In this document: in pieces, positions 31,103 through 37,857 of the stretch
Position numbering within the stretch: the stretch's first letter is position 1
Layout: every line of letters begins with the position of its first letter
From: Clostridia bacterium
GTDB lineage: Bacteria > Bacillota > Clostridia > Oscillospirales > CAG-272
Assembly: GCA_017471825.1 (NCBI GenBank)
Contig: JAFURQ010000024.1
Location: 1 to 37,857, forward strand
Direction: 5' to 3'
DNA: 37,857 bases
Position numbers and translations under genes: made by a program
Notes under the pieces: model-generated
Databases searched by the model: none
Told to the model about the DNA's origin: nothing
Seen by the model: only the letters and a program-made list of their open reading frames with translations

Positions 31103-32662
31103 TTATTGCTCTGTGCTATCCTGGTTTTCCTCTGTAACAATTTCCTCTGTCTGAGGCTTTTTGGCAGATGGCTTCCTTCCTCTTGCCGTCGGAATAGCCT
31201 CACGCATAGCGTTTGCCTGAGCTATCTGCTTTGTCAGAAGCTCCGCATTCTTGGTATTGCTTTGAATGAGCGTTTTCTGAAGCTGAATAGATGCCTTGAG
31301 TGCGGAATCTATATTATGCTGTGATTCGATTATGGTTGCCACAGTTTCCGAGGTTGCCTGCTGCTGCTCTGCTATTCTCTGCTGCTTTTCTGCAAGCATC
31401 TTATTGCCTTCGACTATAGCCGCCTGTGCTTCTACAAGAGCCTCTTGCTCCTGATTTACAAGGCGCTGCTTAACCTGTATGCCCTGAGCCTCACGTGCAG
31501 AATTACGAAGCATCTCGTTGGTAGCGCGCTGGGTTTCGGCAAGTGCTTCCGCTCTTTCCGTAAGCTTTGCAATCTCTGCAAGCAGGGCGTCAAGAGTCGT
31601 TGTAAGTGCCGATACGGATTCAACGTCGGAGGTAGTATATGTAGCGGTAGGAGCGGATGCGGGCTGTGCCGCAGGTGCCGCAACGGGCTCGTTAACAGTC
31701 GGAGCTTCGGCAGGTTCTTCACTCTGTTCGCTCTCAACAGTCTGAGGAGCTTCGGGCTGTTCGGGTTCCGTCGTCTGAGCTTCGGTTACGGGAGCTTCTT
31801 CTACGGGTTCTTCGGCTACGGGCACGTCTTCTGCCACCGGCTCTGTTACGGGCGCCTCGGCGACAGGCGTCGCAGGCTCTGCCTGAGGTGCTTCCTGCTG
31901 TGCTGTTGCGTTGAGATTGATTTCGGGAAGCCGGAGAGCTGCAATATATTCAGCCAAACGTGCATCGAGAGCCTGCTGAAGCTTTGCCACGGTTTCCTTA
32001 ACCGCGCTTTCAACCATTGCGCTCACGTCTACGTTAACCGGTGCTATACTAATGCCGGGGCGAGCCATATAAGGATCATAATACGGGGGATACATATGAG
32101 GCGGAGCTTCATATCTCTGCTGCTGTGCAGTGCTCTGCTGACGCGAGGCCACAGAATCTGCGGTCTGGGACTCATAATCCGAGTCGGTCACGGAATCCGA
32201 CATCTCCGCTTCAAGCTCATACGCACTTACGGTATCGGACGCAAGAGTGACTATTCTCTCATTTTTCTTCTCTGCGGACTTAAGGTATCTTTCCGAGGCG
32301 CGTAAAATCCTCTTTGCCTCTCTCTTGTTTCCTATGCTTATCTGATAATCCGCATATTTTTCTTGGGCTCTTTCATAAGCAATGAGAGCATCGTTTGCCT
32401 TCTTTTCGGCTGACTTGAAATTCTTCAGTACTATTGAAAGCTCCTGCTTTGAGAGCTGAAGCTTCGCAAGATTGCGCGCAGAGGGCTTTGCCTCCGCCTT
32501 GCTCTTTATTTTCAGGTGCTTTTTGTACGATGCCTGTAATTTTAAATACGCCGAGCGAAATTCATCATAGCTTGATTCAACGGCGCCTCTTGCTTCATCT
32601 ATCGTAGCAAGGAGTGCCTCCTCGTTTGTAAGGTCAGTATTGGTTTCTCTGTTTTCTGCCAT
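31103..32662 (-). CDS. Coiled-coil protein with Pro/Ala/Glu-rich linker, unknown
   Basis: This 519-residue protein has an N-terminal helical coiled-coil region (about 10-155), a tyrosine/proline-rich patch (PPHMYPPYYDPYM, near 190), a predicted helix (about 210-245), a low-complexity A/P/E/V/T linker (about 255-345) and a C-terminal Gln/Ala/Glu-rich coiled coil (about 350-490), ending in a basic segment (RGRKPSAKKP). No signal or membrane helix is seen. It could organise other proteins or DNA; no family is recognised. ATG 32662 is preferred to a TTG 12 bases upstream that abuts AAAGGC. Confidence 0.78.
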   Translation of the reverse strand: MAENRETNTDLTNEEALLATIDEARGAVESSYDEFRSAYLKLQASYKKHLKIKSKAEAKPSARNLAKLQLSKQELSIVLKNFKSAEKKANDALIAYERAQEKYADYQISIGNKREAKRILRASERYLKSAEKKNERIVTLASDTVSAYELEAEMSDSVTDSDYESQTADSVASRQQSTAQQQRYEAPPHMYPPYYDPYMARPGISIAPVNVDVSAMVESAVKETVAKLQQALDARLAEYIAALRLPEINLNATAQQEAPQAEPATPVAEAPVTEPVAEDVPVAEEPVEEAPVTEAQTTEPEQPEAPQTVESEQSEEPAEAPTVNEPVAAPAAQPASAPTATYTTSDVESVSALTTTLDALLAEIAKLTERAEALAETQRATNEMLRNSAREAQGIQVKQRLVNQEQEALVEAQAAIVEGNKMLAEKQQRIAEQQQATSETVATIIESQHNIDSALKASIQLQKTLIQSNTKNAELLTKQIAQANAMREAIPTARGRKPSAKKPQTEEIVTEENQDSTEQ

Positions 32663-32704
32663 ATCAATATCCAAGCCTTTCTATATGTTACTGTACTATA
32701 TAAA

Positions 32705-32733
32705 ATTATACAAAAAGTTTACCGATTCGTCAA
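32705..32733 (-). promoter_or_regulatory. Promoter of the coiled-coil gene
   Basis: On the minus strand: TTGACG (32733-32728), 17-bp spacer, TATAAT (32710-32705). The -35 box and spacer lie within the 3' arm of the preceding terminator. Confidence 0.82.
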
Positions 32734-32782
32734 GTACCATACTGAATTTATTTCAGAACTTTTGGACGAATCGGTAAACTTT
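32714..32782 (-). terminator. Long 18-bp inverted repeat ending the TRIC gene
   Basis: Arms 32714-32731 and 32765-32782 are perfect complements over 18 bp, separated by 33 bases that contain a smaller hairpin (CTGAA/TTCAG). On the minus strand the second arm runs into TTTTTG. It works as a terminator but is unusually long and overlaps a promoter. Confidence 0.75.
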
Positions 32783-32799
32783 ACTTTGCATTTTGCCGT

Positions 32800-33525
32800 T
32801 TATTTTAAAATTTCTTCTTTTGCTTCTTCTTCGCATTCTTTCTCGTTTTCAACGTCAAGCTGTGCGCGAAGGGTTGAAAAATTTATAGCACGAGGCATAT
32901 TCCATTTGAATACGGTTGCCAAAACTCTTATGGCTATTGTTACAAACGCACCAATAACCATAGCTATGGCGTCGTCTACACTCAATACCCAAAGAAGATA
33001 ATATACACCCGAGCCTGCCGCCGCCGCGAGAGCGTATATTCTCTTACGCAGGACAAACGGAATTTGGTTGAGCATTATATCTCTTAACATACCGCCGCCT
33101 ATACAGCAGGTCATACCCATCATTATTACCATAAAGGGAGATTTGTAGCCCATCGCAATGGTAAGCTTTGCACCTGCGACCGCAAACGCACCAAGACCGA
33201 CTGCGTCTATGTAGTTGTTTATTGTGTCGAGTAGCTTTTCATTTTTTACAAAACGGTTTTTGAAAAGCATCGCAAAGAAGAAAACCGCAAGAGAGGTAAC
33301 AAGGCAGACTAACAGAAGCGAGGTATAGTTGGGAGTGAAGAATAGCGGCACGGGGAGTCCAAGACACAAATCTCTTATAATTCCACCGCCAAATGATGTT
33401 ATGAACGAAAGAAAGATAACACCGAAAATATCAGTTTCGTTATCTATTGCAACGAGAGCACCGGATATTGCAAAAGCCAAAACACCGACATGCTCGAGAA
33501 TTTGAAAAACTGTCGAAATGTCCAT
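32800..33525 (-). CDS. TRIC-family (UPF0126) cation channel-like membrane protein
   Basis: This 241-residue protein has two repeated UPF0126 units of three helices, each with the glycine-rich motif: GGGIIRD (46-52) and GGGMLRD (142-148). Relatives are prokaryotic TRIC channels, trimers conducting K+ or Na+; the physiological role in bacteria is unclear, and related YicG-type proteins have been linked to glycine uptake. About 40 charged residues form the C-terminal tail. It starts two bases after the rdgB stop codon with GAGG inside rdgB, so the two are coupled. Confidence 0.88.
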   Translation of the reverse strand: MDISTVFQILEHVGVLAFAISGALVAIDNETDIFGVIFLSFITSFGGGIIRDLCLGLPVPLFFTPNYTSLLLVCLVTSLAVFFFAMLFKNRFVKNEKLLDTINNYIDAVGLGAFAVAGAKLTIAMGYKSPFMVIMMGMTCCIGGGMLRDIMLNQIPFVLRKRIYALAAAAGSGVYYLLWVLSVDDAIAMVIGAFVTIAIRVLATVFKWNMPRAINFSTLRAQLDVENEKECEEEAKEEILK

Positions 33526-33526
33526 A

Positions 33527-34099
33527 TCAATCCTCTATCCTGTCAAGCAGAAGCTTAAGCGCATTTGCCCTGTGGCTTATTGCATTTTTCTCTTCGTCGC
33601 TCATTTCCGCAACGGTGCGCTCCTCACCCTCGGCAATGAATATAGGATCATATCCAAATCCGCGTTCCCCACGGGGCGTGTCAATTATTTTGCCATACAT
33701 ATATCCCTCGGCGCTTATAGTTTTACCGTCAGGATACACAAGAACCATACAGCAGGTATAATGCGCCGTTTTGTCTTCCTTGTCGGAGAGCATTTTAATC
33801 AAAAGCTTATTGTTGTCCTCATCGTTACCGCCCGAAAAACGAGCACTGAAAATGCCGGGAGCTCCGTCAAGCGCGTGAGCACAAATTCCGCTGTCGTCAG
33901 CTAATGCGGCACAGCCTGAAAGTCCCGCGATTTCTCTCGCCTTTTTTTCGGCATTTTCGTAAAATGTTGTTCCGTCCTCAACGGTTTCATGGTCTATTCC
34001 CGCTTCAGAAATAGAACGAATGCTATCAAATTTCCCGCCGAGAATTTTCTTAATTTCGTAAATCTTATGCTTGTTATTAGATGCAATTATAAGTTCCAT
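33527..34099 (-). CDS. rdgB: dITP/XTP pyrophosphatase (RdgB/HAM1)
   Basis: This 190-residue house-cleaning enzyme hydrolyses dITP, ITP and XTP to monophosphates and pyrophosphate, keeping deaminated purines out of nucleic acids. Motifs: ASNNKHKIYEI at the start (substrate loop), ALADDSGI with Asp68/Asp69 as metal and base residues, and FGYDPIF plus ISHRANA near the end. It lies 37 bases downstream of fhs and immediately upstream of the TRIC gene, in one apparent operon. Confidence 0.95.
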   Translation of the reverse strand: MELIIASNNKHKIYEIKKILGGKFDSIRSISEAGIDHETVEDGTTFYENAEKKAREIAGLSGCAALADDSGICAHALDGAPGIFSARFSGGNDEDNNKLLIKMLSDKEDKTAHYTCCMVLVYPDGKTISAEGYMYGKIIDTPRGERGFGYDPIFIAEGEERTVAEMSDEEKNAISHRANALKLLLDRIED

Positions 34100-34135
34100 T
34101 TTTTCATCCTGACAGACTGTCAGACAGTCCGATTG

Positions 34136-35809
34136 TTAGAATAGTCCTGTTATTCTTCCGTTTTCATCAACATCGATTCTCTCTGCAGCGGGAGATTTGG
34201 GAAGTCCCGGCATAGTCATTATATCACCCGTAAGAACAACCACAAAGCCAGCACCCGCAGACACCTTAACGTTTTTGATAGTCACGGTGAAGCCGTTAGG
34301 TGCTCCAAGCTTGGTTTGATCGTCGGAGAATGAATACTGAGTTTTTGCCATACATACAGGTACCTTGTCAAATCCAAGAGCAGTAAGCGCCGCAATTTGC
34401 TTTTTTGCCGCAGGAAGAATTGAGATTCCGTCACCGCCGTAAATCTTTTTTACAAGCGCAAGTATCTTATCCTCTATCGTTCCGTCAAGCTCGTATGCAT
34501 AGGTAAAATCGCCCTTTTCCTCCTCGCAAAGTCTTACAACCTCGCGTGCGAGAGCCTCTCCGCCCTTGCCTCCGTCTGCCCAGACGGTAGAGAGAACAAC
34601 GTTAACTCCAAGCTCGCGGCATTTTTCGATTATAAAATTGATTTCCGCATCGGTATCGGTAGGAAATCTGTTAACAGCCACAACGGAAGGAAGCTTGTAA
34701 ACGTCCTTGATGTTGCAGACATGGCGCAAAAGGTTAGGTATTCCGCGCTCAAGTGCGTCAAGGTTTTCCGAGGCAAGCTCTGTTTTTGCAAGACCACCGT
34801 GCATTTTCAGCGCTCTTACAGTAGCTACTATAACTACGGCAGACGGCGTAAGCCCTGCCATACGGCATTTGATATCAAGAAATTTTTCGGCTCCGAGGTC
34901 TGCACCGAATCCCGCCTCGGTAATTGCATAATCTCCTATCTTCATTGCCGTTTTTGTAGCAATTACGGAATTACAGCCGTGCGCTATGTTAGCGAAGGGG
35001 CCGCCATGTACAAAGGCGGGAGTTCCTTCTAACGTTTGCACAAGATTAGGCTTTATTGCGTCCTTTAAAAGTGCCGTCATTGCACCCTCTGCCTTCAAAT
35101 CCTTGGCTGTTACGGGCTTCTCATCATAAGTATATGCAACGATAATTCTGCCCAGTCTTTCCTTAAGATCGGAAACCGAGCTCGCAAGACAAAGAACTGC
35201 CATAATTTCAGATGCTACCGTAATATCATAGCTATCCTCACGAGGAACGCCGTTGACCCTTCCGCCAAGTCCGTCGGTTACGAAACGAAGCTGACGGTCG
35301 TTCATATCAACGCATCTGTGCCAGGTTATTCTTCTCGGGTCTATATTAAGCGCATTTCCCTGATAGATATGGTTATCGAGCATTGCGGCAAGAAGGTTGT
35401 TTGCCGCACCGATTGCGTGAAAATCGCCGGTAAAATGAAGATTGATATCCTCCATAGGAATTACCTGCGCCCATCCGCCGCCGGCAGCACCGCCCTTAAC
35501 GCCGAATACAGGACCGAGCGAGGGCTCACGAAGTGCAACCGCGACCTTCTTGCCTATTCTGTGCAAGCCATCTGCAAGTCCTATTGTCGTTGTTGTCTTG
35601 CCCTCGCCGGCAGGAGTTGGAGTAATAGCTGTAACGAGGATCAGCTTTCCGTCGGGTCTTTCCGACATATCGTTTAGCAATGAGAGATCGAGCTTTGCCT
35701 TGGTGTTTCCGTAAAGCTCTACGTATTTTTCGTCAATTCCCGCCTCTTTGGCGATTTCAAGAATATTACGCGGCTTAACCGACTGAGCTATTTCGATATC
35801 TGTCATCAT
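34136..35809 (-). CDS. fhs: Formate--tetrahydrofolate ligase
   Basis: This 557-residue enzyme makes 10-formyl-THF from formate, THF and ATP, feeding purine and fMet synthesis and, in acetogens, the Wood-Ljungdahl pathway. The P-loop [12 protein letters not shown] is at 63-74, and further family blocks are [28 protein letters not shown] and [18 protein letters not shown] precedes the ATG by eight bases. It is the first gene of an operon with rdgB and the TRIC gene. Its presence alone does not show acetogenesis. Confidence 0.96.
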   Translation of the reverse strand: MMTDIEIAQSVKPRNILEIAKEAGIDEKYVELYGNTKAKLDLSLLNDMSERPDGKLILVTAITPTPAGEGKTTTTIGLADGLHRIGKKVAVALREPSLGPVFGVKGGAAGGGWAQVIPMEDINLHFTGDFHAIGAANNLLAAMLDNHIYQGNALNIDPRRITWHRCVDMNDRQLRFVTDGLGGRVNGVPREDSYDITVASEIMAVLCLASSVSDLKERLGRIIVAYTYDEKPVTAKDLKAEGAMTALLKDAIKPNLVQTLEGTPAFVHGGPFANIAHGCNSVIATKTAMKIGDYAITEAGFGADLGAEKFLDIKCRMAGLTPSAVVIVATVRALKMHGGLAKTELASENLDALERGIPNLLRHVCNIKDVYKLPSVVAVNRFPTDTDAEINFIIEKCRELGVNVVLSTVWADGGKGGEALAREVVRLCEEEKGDFTYAYELDGTIEDKILALVKKIYGGDGISILPAAKKQIAALTALGFDKVPVCMAKTQYSFSDDQTKLGAPNGFTVTIKNVKVSAGAGFVVVLTGDIMTMPGLPKSPAAERIDVDENGRITGLF

Positions 35810-35850
35810 AATATTTTCTCCGTCTTGTTTTTTATTTTAATCACACATAA

Positions 35851-35879
35851 ATTATACAATATGGCACATTGAAAGTCAA
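35851..35879 (-). promoter_or_regulatory. Promoter of fhs
   Basis: On the minus strand: TTGACT (35879-35874), 17-bp spacer, TATAAT (35856-35851). Confidence 0.9.
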
Positions 35880-35922
35880 CATTTATATTTCAAAAGAAAA
35901 ATAACTTTTTTCTATAAAACAC

Positions 35923-35951
35923 TTGACTTTACAACCTGAAAGTTATATAAT
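35923..35951 (+). promoter_or_regulatory. Promoter of the yceD-rpmF operon
   Basis: TTGACT (35923-35928), 17-bp spacer, TATAAT (35946-35951), divergent from the fhs promoter. Confidence 0.9.
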
Positions 35952-36033
35952 ATAGTGTACGACTTTGGGACATCATAGCCTAAACTATGCCCAAACGTCA
36001 AAAAAGCTATTTTATAGCGTGGGAGGTGCTCTG

Positions 36034-36573
36034 ATGAAGCTTGATTTAAGACCGCTTCTTGCAGGCGAAAGACTGCTGGACGTTGATTACGAGCTCATCT
36101 TGGACACTGATCCCGAGGATACCGCAAGCTTTCTTTACGGTGTAAGTTTTCCTTCTCCCATGAAGGTTAAAGGTGATATCACCAACACTGCAGGGTATAT
36201 GCGAATGAGCCTTGACGCAAAGCTCGATTATGAAGCAAAATGCGCACGTTGCTTATCCGACGTTAACGGCAGTTTCACCTTTAGTCTTGAGAAAACCGTC
36301 GCACCAAAAGAGGTTCTAACGGGTCTTGACGAGGACAAGCTCGACGATTACGCAATAATCGAGGACGGATTCCTTGATGTTGACGAGCAGCTTAAGGAAC
36401 AGTTGGAAATGGAATTTCCTCTGCGCTTTCTGTGCCGTGACGATTGCCGTGGGCTCTGTCAAAGATGTGGCAAAAATCTGAATGATGGTGATTGCAACTG
36501 TGCGAAGACGGAAATCGATCCTCGCCTTGCTCCATTGCAGAAATTGCTTGATGAAATGAATAATAAAAAATAA
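36034..36573 (+). CDS. yceD: DUF177 (YceD) protein
   Basis: This 179-residue protein of the DUF177/YceD family is widely found upstream of rpmF; in E. coli and plants the family is tied to 23S rRNA accumulation or processing. Cysteines in CARCL (about 70-74) and the late FLCRDDCRGLCQRCGKNLN block with CNC form the family's conserved cysteine-rich region, probably a metal site. The start at 36034 follows GGGAGG; the frame opens upstream at 35965, but that part lies inside the leader. rpmF follows 48 bases later. Confidence 0.92.
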   Translation: MKLDLRPLLAGERLLDVDYELILDTDPEDTASFLYGVSFPSPMKVKGDITNTAGYMRMSLDAKLDYEAKCARCLSDVNGSFTFSLEKTVAPKEVLTGLDEDKLDDYAIIEDGFLDVDEQLKEQLEMEFPLRFLCRDDCRGLCQRCGKNLNDGDCNCAKTEIDPRLAPLQKLLDEMNNKK

Positions 36574-36621
36574 CATAGCACGAGAATGCGTGTCAGCATG
36601 CTCACATAGGAGGTAATCACA

Positions 36622-36819
36622 ATGGCAGTACCAAAGAGAAAAGTTTCTCACTCGAGAAAAATGAAGAGACGCTCCAGCGTTTGGAAGCTTGAAGCTCCTA
36701 CCAACCTTGTAAAGTGCCCTCAGTGCGGCGAGACCAATCTTGCATACCGCGTATGTAAGGCTTGCGGCTACTACAAGGGTGTTGAGGTTGTAGCGAAGAA
36801 CGAGAGCGCAGCGAAGTAA
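36622..36819 (+). CDS. rpmF: 50S ribosomal protein L32
   Basis: This 65-residue L32 begins MAVPKRKVSHSRK as usual and has a zinc ribbon with two CxxC pairs (CPQC and CKAC). TAGGAGG precedes the ATG. It is the conserved partner of yceD. Confidence 0.97.
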   Translation: MAVPKRKVSHSRKMKRRSSVWKLEAPTNLVKCPQCGETNLAYRVCKACGYYKGVEVVAKNESAAK

Positions 36820-36852
36820 TTTCGCTCTAATAGACGAAGGCTTGTGCCTTCT

Positions 36853-36896
36853 CAAGCAAAAACTCCGGATGTATCAGCATCCGGAGTTTTTGCTTT
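36853..36896 (+). terminator. Terminator of the yceD-rpmF operon
   Basis: AGCAAAAACTCCGGATG pairs perfectly with CATCCGGAGTTTTTGCT around TATCAG, with the T run inside the stem's right arm. Confidence 0.9.
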
Positions 36897-36916
36897 CGGT
36901 GATCCGTCCATAAAAC

Positions 36917-36957
36917 ACACGGGTAAGCAAGATTACTGCTTACCCGTGTAACTTTTT
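36917..36957. terminator. Second bidirectional hairpin between rpmF and the HAD gene
   Basis: ACACGGGTAAGCA pairs with TGCTTACCCGTGT around AGATTAC, followed on the plus strand by AACTTTTTTATT and, on the minus strand, by TTTTATGG. Its right arm is a variant of the TACCCCGTGTAAC motif. Confidence 0.85.
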
Positions 36958-37610
36958 TATTGTAAAATATATGATACTACCTGATCGGTAGTTTCCGCAA
37001 GTGTTACAAAGCCCGCCTCGCTAAGCTCATCGTAAGAGCCGTGCCCATAAAGGACTCCGAGAGAATCTATTCCGCATATACGAGCCCCTTCTGCATCGAA
37101 TTTTCGGTCGCCTATGAGGATGCATTTCTCAAGCGGCGGGTTGCCGACAGACTCTATTGCATAGGAGAGAACCTCCCATTTTTTATCTCTGATTTTATCC
37201 GCAATAGCACCCGCTATAAAGTCAAAATATTTATCAAGATCAAAAAGCTTCAAAATCTTTCTTGCAAATTTTTCGGGTTTAGAGGTTGCCAAAATTATCT
37301 TTTTCCCGCTATTTTTCAGGTTAGACAGCATTTGATCTACACCGTCATAAACAGTATTATCCCACCAACCGTATATCTGATAATATTCCGTAAAGAAATC
37401 AAGCGCACGTGATGACTCCTCAGGAGTAAAGCCGTAAACCTCCTGCCACTCTGTATAGAGCGGAGGTCCAATAAAGCATTTTAGATCTCTCTTATCCTTC
37501 CAGGTTATACCCATCTTGCCAAGACCGTAAGCGAAGGATTCTATAAGTCCTCTTTCCGGATTTGTCAACGTACCGTCAAGATCGAAAAATATATAATCGT
37601 ATTTTTTCAT
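36957..37610 (-). CDS. HAD-superfamily phosphatase (Gph-like)
   Basis: This 217-residue HAD subfamily IA hydrolase has motif I FFDLDGT (Asp10 nucleophile, Asp12 acid/base), motif II ATSKP, a lysine in the DKIRDKKWEV segment and motif IV LIGDRKFDAEGA. An alpha-helical cap lies between residues 15 and 85. It resembles phosphoglycolate phosphatases, but HAD substrates cannot be assigned from sequence. GGAGG precedes the ATG. It is a single gene downstream of the rRNA operon terminator. Confidence 0.9.
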   Translation of the reverse strand: MKKYDYIFFDLDGTLTNPERGLIESFAYGLGKMGITWKDKRDLKCFIGPPLYTEWQEVYGFTPEESSRALDFFTEYYQIYGWWDNTVYDGVDQMLSNLKNSGKKIILATSKPEKFARKILKLFDLDKYFDFIAGAIADKIRDKKWEVLSYAIESVGNPPLEKCILIGDRKFDAEGARICGIDSLGVLYGHGSYDELSEAGFVTLAETTDQVVSYILQ

Positions 37611-37644
37611 TTAGCGACCTCCAAAAGCTTTTTAAAATATAAAA

Positions 37645-37670
37645 CAAAAAAAGCCCCGCAATTGCAGGAC
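37645..37670 (-). terminator. Terminator of the rRNA operon
   Basis: On the minus strand CCTGC-AATT-GCGGG is followed by GCTTTTTTTG. A second hairpin, AAGGCAC-GAA-GTGCCTT, lies upstream at 37683-37699. Confidence 0.75.
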
Positions 37671-37780
37671 TCCGTATATAGAAAGGCACGAAGTGCCTTG
37701 TTTGCAATCAAATACTCATAGAAAACCGAATTAGTATACTCACGAAGCTCTTGCGTTTTGCCTGTACTGCAAAAGAGCAG

Positions 37781-37857
37781 TTCAAGCCCTCGGTCAATTA
37801 GTATCGGTCAACTGAACACATTACTGTGCTTACATCCCCGACCTATCAAGCTCGTAG
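37781..37857 (-). rRNA. 23S rRNA, 3' end (partial, continues beyond the window)
   Basis: Read on the minus strand, the sequence CTTGATAGGTCGGGGATGTAAG, then TTCAGTTGACCGATACTAAT and TGACCGAGGGCTTGAA is the conserved 3' terminus of 23S rRNA. The exact 3' end is estimated at about 37781. No 5S gene follows in the roughly 170 bases before the HAD gene. Confidence 0.93.

Overview
This window looks like a chromosomal segment of an anaerobic, Gram-positive-type gut Clostridia (Firmicutes). No species can be named. The reasons are: a spoVG homologue, LexA, MurC, the yceD (DUF177)-rpmF pair and rsmG followed by a ParB/Noc-type gene; formate-tetrahydrofolate ligase and D-lactate dehydrogenase; strong AGGAGG-type ribosome binding sites; and many textbook sigma-A promoters, most with exactly 17-bp spacers. 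Genes sit in short transcription units separated by compact, often bidirectional terminators.

Layout. 1-220: tRNA-Leu(TAA) and initiator tRNA-fMet(CAT) with a terminator, then about 450 bases of repeat-rich noncoding DNA. 0.67-4.3 kb: amino-acid permease, LexA with a 49-residue downstream gene, and an LdhA-type D-lactate dehydrogenase. 4.5-7.5 kb: a solitary 991-residue TIR / degenerate P-loop / YfbR-like HD protein on its own strong promoter. 7.6-11.4 kb: a LysR regulator divergent from a PQ-loop-like membrane protein plus esterase pair, then an AzgA-type purine permease. 11.4-13.9 kb: an MBG-domain lipoprotein and a small membrane protein divergent from an XRE regulator. 13.98-16.2 kb: a guanine-class purine riboswitch with an overlapping terminator, in front of a small membrane protein and a TGS-containing nucleoside kinase. 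16.3-20 kb: membrane-anchored cyclophilin, rsmG, a ParB/Noc-like HTH protein lacking the N-terminal CTPase domain, and fumarase. 20-25.2 kb: an acidic/single-alpha-helix protein of unknown function, TrmO and a large GLUG-repeat lipoprotein. 25.2-29.8 kb: asnS, mgtE with an attenuator-like leader, and murC. 29.9-33.5 kb: spoVG, an SGNH hydrolase, a coiled-coil protein and a TRIC-like channel. 33.5-37.6 kb: rdgB and fhs (running into the TRIC gene), divergent yceD-rpmF, and a HAD phosphatase. The right edge holds the 3' end of a 23S rRNA gene on the minus strand, with no 5S gene behind it.

How genes work together. Purine handling recurs: AzgA permease, guanine-class riboswitch with nucleoside kinase, and RdgB house-cleaning of ITP/XTP. 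Translation genes are numerous (tRNAs, 23S, rsmG, trmO, asnS, rpmF). The best candidate for an undescribed system is the TIR-STAND-like-HD protein. It keeps the TIR catalytic-type glutamate and all four HD metal ligands, so it could combine NAD-directed and nucleotide-directed activities in one polypeptide, as an abortive-infection protein might. The second tier is RNA-based regulation: the riboswitch, and the mgtE leader with competing hairpins and a possible leader peptide.
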